A DNA stretch of 64,000 nt, from NCBI GenBank assembly GCA_007922225.1, contig ML679954.1:21641743-21705742 (forward strand), written 5' to 3'. Below, piece by piece: positions 60,701 to 64,000 of this stretch; position 1 is the first letter of the stretch; the number at the start of each line of letters is the position of its first letter. The DNA is from Emydura subglobosa (Eukaryota > Chordata > Testudines > Chelidae). The position numbers were made by a program, and so were the translations under genes. Below the pieces are notes generated by a model that did no database searches, was not told the DNA's origin, and saw only the letters and a list, made by a program, of their open reading frames with translations.

Positions 60701-63274
60701 TTCCAGAGTAGGCAGTGCTGAAAGTTCTAATGAGGAAATTTGTGATGCCAGATTCCCTGCTTCTGCACTGAGGTTTGTTTTCCTGTAACTATAAGATATA
60801 TGGTATAAATGTAACACCACTAACTACACAGTTATATTTTATGATTAAACAAATGAGGAACTCTACTGAAATTATAATGCAAGGATGCTAAAAAGTTATA
60901 GACATTGAACACATCATTTAAACGTGTTTTGTTTTGTAACTATAAATTTTTATGAATATTTGATGTATTACCTTCTAGACACAATTTAGCGACTCCCAAA
61001 ACCTGCTTCTCAAGGATGCATGATAAAATTATCCTTTCACCTCAATACCTAGCCCGCAGGAACGTTTATGGAAGTAAATCAATGATCAATATTAGAAACA
61101 GACACACCAATGATACCGACACAAAGGTAAGCATTTAGAATAAGGTTTTTAAAAATGCCTAAGTGACTCAGGAGCAACAAGTCCCACTGACTTTCAGTGG
61201 CACTTTTGAAAATCCCACCCATATATGCTAATGAGTATAATCTAGCTTGTCTTGCATTCAGTGGCTTGTAGGGTGCTAAATGGTGCCTTGTTGGCTTTTA
61301 AATATGCAAGTGTGTTATTTATTAACTTGTCACGCTGAAACTGTCTTATTCTTAACTTTTTCATTTGGCTTCAATAATAGTAGGTTCCATTTCACTCCAT
61401 TAAGACAAACAAATATATCCCTAAATAAACTTCAGCACAATGCAAAGGTATTGTAACTGAAGCAGTTGCAGGTTGCCATTGAAGGTGTTGCAGTGGCATG
61501 CCAAAGAGGGGGTGGGGGGGACCATGACCCTGGGTGCCAGCCTGCGGGTGCACCAACCAGGCCCGCAGAGGAGGAGCTGCTGCCCGCTGTCACAGGCAGC
61601 CAGGAGCCGCTGGGCTTTAATATTCCCAGTGGCCATGCAGACCCCACCCAGCACAGGCCTACCAGTGGCCGAAGGCTCCTGCTGTGAGGAGAGCAAACAT
61701 CCCTCTGGCCCCTCTGCCTCCATGCTGGGTGCAAGAAGGGAGTTGTGGGGACCCTGGCCATGCAGCGAAAGGTGGGGCTCCAGGGTAGAGCCCATCACAC
61801 TGCCCTCCCCCCCATTGGCCGGTCAGCCCAGGAACATCTGCCAGTCATTCCCGCTTCCCACTGCCCCCACAGCGGGGGGGGGGGGTCGGAGAGAGCGGGA
61901 AACAGGTCTGTAGACACCTGTGTGGTGCTGCTGCCGCTACCATTGCTACCAATGGGGGTGAGGGACACAAATGTAAGTATTGGCCCCAGGGCGCCAGACA
62001 CCCACAGTACGCCACTGGGGTGTTGAGATACACCAGTCGCTCTTGGACATCTGGAATGAGATTCTGTGTTATACCTCTAAAATACACAGCACAGAACTTG
62101 CAACCTAGACAGACAGAGGTGAAAGTGGCTTTAAGACACTTTTGCGCTTTCCTGTTCTTTGTCACAGAGGCCTGTCTAAACTACAGCAGCCTTCCTGGGA
62201 TGCCCAGAATCTCCACAGTGCTATATATAGAGGCCTCGCCTTTGACACACGTCCCTCCCCCAGTGTGCCCCCTACACTAGGACTTGGAAGAGGATCCTTG
62301 GAAGGCAGTCTTACAGCTGTTGTCTGCAGTGTGTGCACTGGGGGGGAAATCCTCCTTTGGGTGGATACAGGGCTTTTAGGGGCTTTACCCAGAGTAAAAG
62401 GGCTAGAGCAGGGGCAGAGATCTGACCCTGGCTGTTATGGTTTACGTACCACAAGCTAAGAGGCAGTCACACTCTAAGCACCAGACTGGAACCCTGGGTG
62501 GCTCCTAAATGCCATACTCATGCAGTGGGAAAAGGAGGATTCTTTACTAAGACTAGCAATATGGAAGTGTGAAAATCCCTTGGGTGGGATGACTTAAACA
62601 ATTAAAAAAGAAAAGAAAAAAAGGATTAGCAAACTCAGGCCCTGGGGCAGCCCAGCACAGGGACTCTGGGGTAACTGTAATCTGAAGGGCTTCGCTGTTC
62701 TAATCCTTCCAGTCCATCCCTTTCCTGGTGCCAGAATTCAGTTGTGTTGTCTGATCTCATGCAGGATCCCTCTCTGTTGTCCTATCTAGTGACAATACAT
62801 GCAGTTGCATCACACTTCTTAACTAACGGCTACTGCTGGCTTAGTTATCAATGGTTTGTGTCCCTACTCAGCTTTTCACCTAGCCATTCACAACAAAGTC
62901 TGAAGCTGCTGCCTCCAGTCATCAGGCTCTCTTCTTGAGCCAGATACCAATTAGTCCTCTGATTGTTGCTTTTTTTTCCCTGTTCTTCACATAGTCCAGA
63001 TACTTAACTACATTCCTGTTCCTTCCAAAATGGCCTACAGCTCCCAATCCTTTTCTTCCAGTTCCTGTCCAAGAAGAAAAGGGTCCCTCGCATGGACAAC
63101 CAGTTTCATTTTGGTTCAGTTGAAGAGGAATTTATTTTATCAAGGGTTTATTGGCAAAACAATTGTTTGTCTTCCAAAATGTCATTTGACAATATGCTTT
63201 TTCTAACCTTTGTAATAATGCAGGGTTACCTAAAGTATTATTTTAGATATTCTCTCACTGTCTTAATGGTATGA
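44548..63274 (+). CDS. AKNAD1: AKNAD1, AKNA domain-containing protein 1 (20 reconstructed exons)
   Basis: Coding exons by splice sites and phase: 44,548-45,708; 46,434-46,493; 46,969-47,110; 47,244-47,398; 47,506-47,565; 48,011-48,144; 49,120-49,288; 50,047-50,219; 50,672-50,774; 51,404-51,510; 53,596-53,699; 53,819-53,963; 54,444-54,544; 55,982-56,104; 56,191-56,301; 57,362-57,448; 59,976-60,060; 60,707-60,772; 60,979-61,126; 63,062-63,274 (last provisional). They join without an internal stop into about 1,148 residues, longer than I recall for mammalian AKNAD1 (roughly 830). A TAA lies directly before the ATG, in frame. The name rests on the head-to-head position next to GPSM2, one large 5' coding exon, and a conserved coiled-coil block (exons 2-6) of AKNA type. 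AKNA proteins act at centrosomal microtubules; the role of AKNAD1 is poorly known. The protein is acidic and Ser/Lys/Glu-rich, with a Cys-rich segment near exons 11-16. Confidence 0.85.
46434..48144 (+). CDS. AKNAD1: AKNAD1 exons 2-6 (conserved coiled-coil block)
   Basis: The five exons are 46,434-46,493, 46,969-47,110, 47,244-47,398, 47,506-47,565 and 48,011-48,144. They encode, in order, AEAQNRIDHLRFDPK; a Ser-rich linker; MSQMLKDQAEQLKTK; VEEFSKCVTQETFPLQDRYL; and VLKELKGHLDTLERNYLATK. Heptad-like Leu/Ile spacing and the 'HLDTLERNYLATKEEHR' style are what I associate with AKNA-family proteins. All junctions are phase-consistent. The donor of exon 3, GTCGTT, is weak, and this is the least certain junction. 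Confidence 0.85.
48445..48715 (-). mobile_element. MIR-type SINE (antisense) and adjoining repeat tail
   Basis: GGGAACTGAGGCACAGAAAG, GTTAAGTGGCATGGCCAAAG is the complement of the MIR core. The following TAAAGTGCTTTGAGACCTAT block is in the opposite sense and may be a second repeat. Confidence 0.7.
49120..51510 (+). CDS. AKNAD1: AKNAD1 exons 7-10
   Basis: The exons are 49,120-49,288, 50,047-50,219, 50,672-50,774 and 51,404-51,510. Exon 7 encodes KVEGKIFSLGMLLEDVKEKI and then a Ser/Cys/Pro-rich stretch. Exon 8 is polar and ends at a GTGTAAGTG site, where two donors two bases apart are possible; using GTAAGTG keeps the frame into QLGLQKRDASACVKGMEPLE. Exon 10 ends at a strong GTAAGTG. No catalytic motif is seen. 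Confidence 0.78.
50390..50640 (-). mobile_element. CR1-like LINE 3' fragment
   Basis: AGATGGAAAAGACCTATTGG then GTGACCTAATCCAACCATCC is a decayed CR1 tail in an AKNAD1 intron. Confidence 0.65.
51125..51240 (+). mobile_element. MIR-type SINE fragment
   Basis: CATTTCACCTCTGTGTCTCA then GTTTTCTTATCTATAGAATG and GTGATAATG: a decayed MIR core. Confidence 0.65.
51761..52915. mobile_element. GC-rich insertion bounded by 65-bp direct repeats, unclassified
   Basis: A GC-rich block sits in an otherwise AT-rich AKNAD1 intron. 51,761-51,825 and 52,851-52,915 are direct repeats exactly 1,090 bp apart (both contain GTGGCCCTTCTT then GGGCCCTGGCT). Near the left end a 42-bp unit is repeated three times (51,862-51,987). 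The minus strand has a Glu/Pro-rich open frame (52,485-52,168) with no recognisable domain. The layout suggests an LTR-type insertion or a tandemly repeated transposon unit. No integrase or polymerase is present. Confidence 0.6.
51862..51987. repeat. 42-bp tandem repeat, three units
   Basis: Three consecutive 42-bp units sharing GCAAAGCAGTCTATCGCC and CCCTCAGGCAGGGCGGG. On the minus strand they would read as a 14-residue repeat, which explains an open frame there. Confidence 0.85.
52985..53247. mobile_element. 'TCTACAC' MITE copy with a perfect 17-bp hairpin
   Basis: It begins AAGGGTACATCTTCACTGAT and ends AAGTGTAGACAAGGCCTT, inverse ends. Inside, 53,166-53,182 and 53,188-53,204 are perfect 17-bp inverted arms (GGAGTTACGCAAGCTAC) around a five-base loop. 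Confidence 0.72.
53596..57448 (+). CDS. AKNAD1: AKNAD1 exons 11-16 (Cys-rich segment)
   Basis: The exons are 53,596-53,699, 53,819-53,963, 54,444-54,544, 55,982-56,104, 56,191-56,301 and 57,362-57,448. Exon 12 carries DHCFCGRVENCPNEHD and ends with FCSCSVKR. Exon 15 begins with a CRC and ends with CTVCRNKN. Exon 16 carries VCTSCQRNKCTRES. Exons 14, 15 and 16 are each a multiple of three long with phase 1 at both ends, so they can be skipped or duplicated without breaking the frame. The Cys pairs could bind metal, but no known zinc-finger family fits clearly. Confidence 0.78.
55054..55080. repeat. Poly(C) run of 27
   Basis: Twenty-seven consecutive C on the plus strand in an AKNAD1 intron. 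The assembled length may be inaccurate. Confidence 0.9.
55690..55910 (+). mobile_element. MIR-type SINE
   Basis: TATGTGACTTTGTGCAAATC, then CTGCCTCAGTTCCCCATCTG and TAAAATGGAGATGATAATAT match the MIR core and 3' region. Confidence 0.8.
56586..56664 (+). mobile_element. SINE fragment
   Basis: AGGGGTAGCCGTGTTAGTCT then CAAAAACAACGAGAGTTCTG and GGCACTTTAAAAACTAACAA: the 5' and middle part of the same SINE family as at 34,717, cut off at its 3' side. It lies in an AKNAD1 intron. Confidence 0.78.
57050..57310 (+). mobile_element. MIR-type SINE, interrupted
   Basis: ATCTCTGCCATTGACTTGTG, then after an unrelated stretch CTGCCTCAGTTTCCCCATCA and AAAGTGTTATGTAAGTGTTC. It ends about 50 bp before AKNAD1 exon 16. 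Confidence 0.7.
58360..59276 (-). mobile_element. Internally deleted DIRS-like element with both termini
   Basis: Outer left segment (about 58,360-58,416) is inverted at about 58,598-58,655, with GATGTGTTGCTCATGTCCAT on one side and its complement on the other. Directly after it, 58,661-58,693 is the inverse of the right outer end, 59,238-59,272 (CCTATATTGGAATGGACATG). A second inverted pair joins 58,445-58,565 to 59,085-59,215. Only a recombinase C-terminal remnant is left between. This is the DIRS layout of inverted terminal repeats plus an internal complementary region, reduced to about 0.9 kb. It lies in an AKNAD1 intron, antisense. Confidence 0.82.
58698..58922 (-). pseudogene. DIRS copy 4 recombinase C-terminal remnant
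   Basis: The frame begins LLGTITAHSTRAQASSTAFL, keeping the H-x-x-R box that copy 2 lost, and then falls apart. Nothing of gag, reverse transcriptase or RNase H remains, so the element could only have moved with help from a full-length relative. Confidence 0.75.
59976..61126 (+). CDS. AKNAD1: AKNAD1 exons 17-19
   Basis: The exons are 59,976-60,060, 60,707-60,772 and 60,979-61,126. Acceptors are TTCAG, CTCCTGCCCTTCCAG and TTACCTTCTAG. They encode a basic, Ser/Asn-rich tail including DQFVYRLSDK, SNEEICDARFPASALR and CFSRMHDKIILSPQYLARRN, ending in phase 0 at a GTAAGC donor. Confidence 0.78.
61155..61225. repeat. Palindromic repeat fragment
   Basis: GCCTAAGTGACTCAGGAGCA, CAAGTCCCACTGACTTTCAG, GGCACTTTTGAAAATCCCAC: half of a known-looking self-complementary repeat, 30 bp after AKNAD1 exon 19. 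Confidence 0.5.
61491..62017. mobile_element. hAT-type non-autonomous DNA transposon, copy B
   Basis: It starts CAGTGGCATGCC and ends GTACGCCACTG. The flanks AGGTGTTG (61,483-61,490) and GGGTGTTG (62,018-62,025) match at 7 of 8 bases. The start (an agggg/accatg-cc-ctggg-gcc block) resembles copy A. It sits in the last AKNAD1 intron. Confidence 0.82.
62026..63061 (+). other. AKNAD1 last intron, right part
   Basis: A GC-richer stretch to about 62,480 looks repeat-derived (TATATATAGAGGCCTCGCCT) but the family is unknown. The rest ends in the pyrimidine tract of the putative terminal exon. Confidence 0.5.
63062..63274 (+). CDS. AKNAD1: AKNAD1 putative terminal exon
   Basis: A strong pyrimidine tract and AG at 63,060-63,061 are followed by a phase-0 frame of 70 codons ending at TGA 63,272. 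It begins FLSKKKRVPRMDNQFHFGSV. The first half reads like the preceding tail; the second half is hydrophobic and may be read-through if a further donor exists. No canonical poly(A) signal lies directly after the stop, so the true 3' end may lie elsewhere, possibly beyond the window. Confidence 0.5.
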   Translation, partial: FLSKKKRVPRMDNQFHFGSVEEEFILSRVYWQNNCLSSKMSFDNMLFLTFVIMQGYLKYYFRYSLTVLMV

Positions 63275-64000
63275 TAATGGGTGTGTATTACGATAGTTTT
63301 TTAACCAGTAACAGTAGGGAACAGATTAATTCTCAAATGCTCCCAGTAATGTTTGCTACAATTAACAGTGTGTGCACTATGACTCAGGGGTGGCTTTAAT
63401 GGGGATTCATGGATTCAACTGCACCCACTGAAATAATTAAACCAAATGTTCAAAACCAACCAAACAACACTTGAAGTCCAGTGTGGAGGGGAGGTGTGGT
63501 GGGTTGCAGAGCAAGCTTGCCCCAGTCTGATCTGGCCCTGCACAACAGGAGCTGCTGCTATGGGGCAAGCGCACTCTCTAGCTCCCCAGAGACTGGGCCA
63601 GGGTGGTGCTGTGTGTGGTTGGTACCCCTATTGAATCGGCAGGCTACATTTGCCCTTACTGCTATTTCTCCCCCTTATTTTGATTAATGGGGGAGTGCCA
63701 CCTTCTCTGTGCTATAGGAGTTTCTTTGTAGCTGTGGAAGAGGATGCCATACAGTAGACCCGGCCCCCTCTAATACACAACCTCCTACCCAAGTCTGCAT
63801 GTAACTCTATTGATAGCATAGTACACAGTTTTATATGCAGCCATAGAATAGACTACACACAGAAAAATACAACCACATGCCCCCCCAAAAAAGCAACCTG
63901 CAGCACTTTTCAAAATAGTTTAGGGTAGAAACTGTTAAAAATGGTACATAGATCTCCACTTGAACAGCTGTTCCCATGTGGTTTTGTTTCTCTTTCAAGC
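63275..64000 (+). other. Downstream of the putative AKNAD1 stop
   Basis: Mixed sequence, possibly 3' untranslated region or further intron. A GC-rich 63,480-63,620 patch looks repeat-derived. No poly(A) signal stands out close to the stop. Confidence 0.45.

Noticed and set aside
61421..62459. Open frames of up to 146 codons
   Set aside because: Located in and beside hAT copy B; no transposase motif or homology.
1..64000. CRISPR array, operon or bacterial defence system
   Set aside because: Introns, CpG island, SINEs and LINEs show vertebrate nuclear DNA; the tandem repeats found lack spacer structure.

Overview
This is vertebrate nuclear DNA: AT-rich, with long introns, one CpG island and dense interspersed repeats. 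The repeat types point to a turtle (Testudines): a tRNA-type SINE that I recognise as turtle-like, CR1 LINE tails, MIR-type SINEs, non-autonomous DNA transposons and DIRS-type tyrosine-recombinase retrotransposons. The turtle call is from memory of repeat families; the species cannot be named. Ten Ns at 11,704-11,713 mark an assembly gap inside a CA repeat.

Two host genes lie head to head. The left 40 kb is the 5' part of GPSM2 (LGN) on the minus strand. Its first coding exon is at 20,211-20,272, followed by exons at 1,964-2,185, 587-722 and 65-207. The gene continues past the left edge, so the GoLoco half of the protein is not here. The right 20 kb is AKNAD1 on the plus strand. I reconstructed 20 coding exons from 44,548 to about 63,274; every junction through exon 19 is phase-consistent, and the last exon is provisional. 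A CpG island at about 40.2-41.1 kb between the genes carries an NRF1-like palindrome and two CCAAT boxes and is probably a shared promoter.

The introns are full of mobile elements. Four DIRS-like elements, all on the minus strand, sit at about 5.7-12.0 kb (nearly full length), 15.9-16.4 kb (3' fragment), 22.5-27.8 kb (truncated at its 5' end) and 58.4-59.3 kb (internally deleted, both termini kept). All coding copies are broken by stops, frameshifts or lost catalytic residues. Two hAT-type non-autonomous transposons (18.77-19.44 and 61.49-62.02 kb) have visible 8-bp target-site duplications. Several 'TGTCTACACT'-ended foldback elements cluster just downstream of the CpG island.

No prokaryotic-type system, CRISPR array, operon or RNA gene is present. 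The most informative unusual structures are the compact DIRS derivative that shows the whole terminal and internal-complementary architecture in about 0.9 kb, the paired Cys motifs in adjacent AKNAD1 exons, and a GC-rich insertion with 65-bp direct repeats in an AKNAD1 intron.
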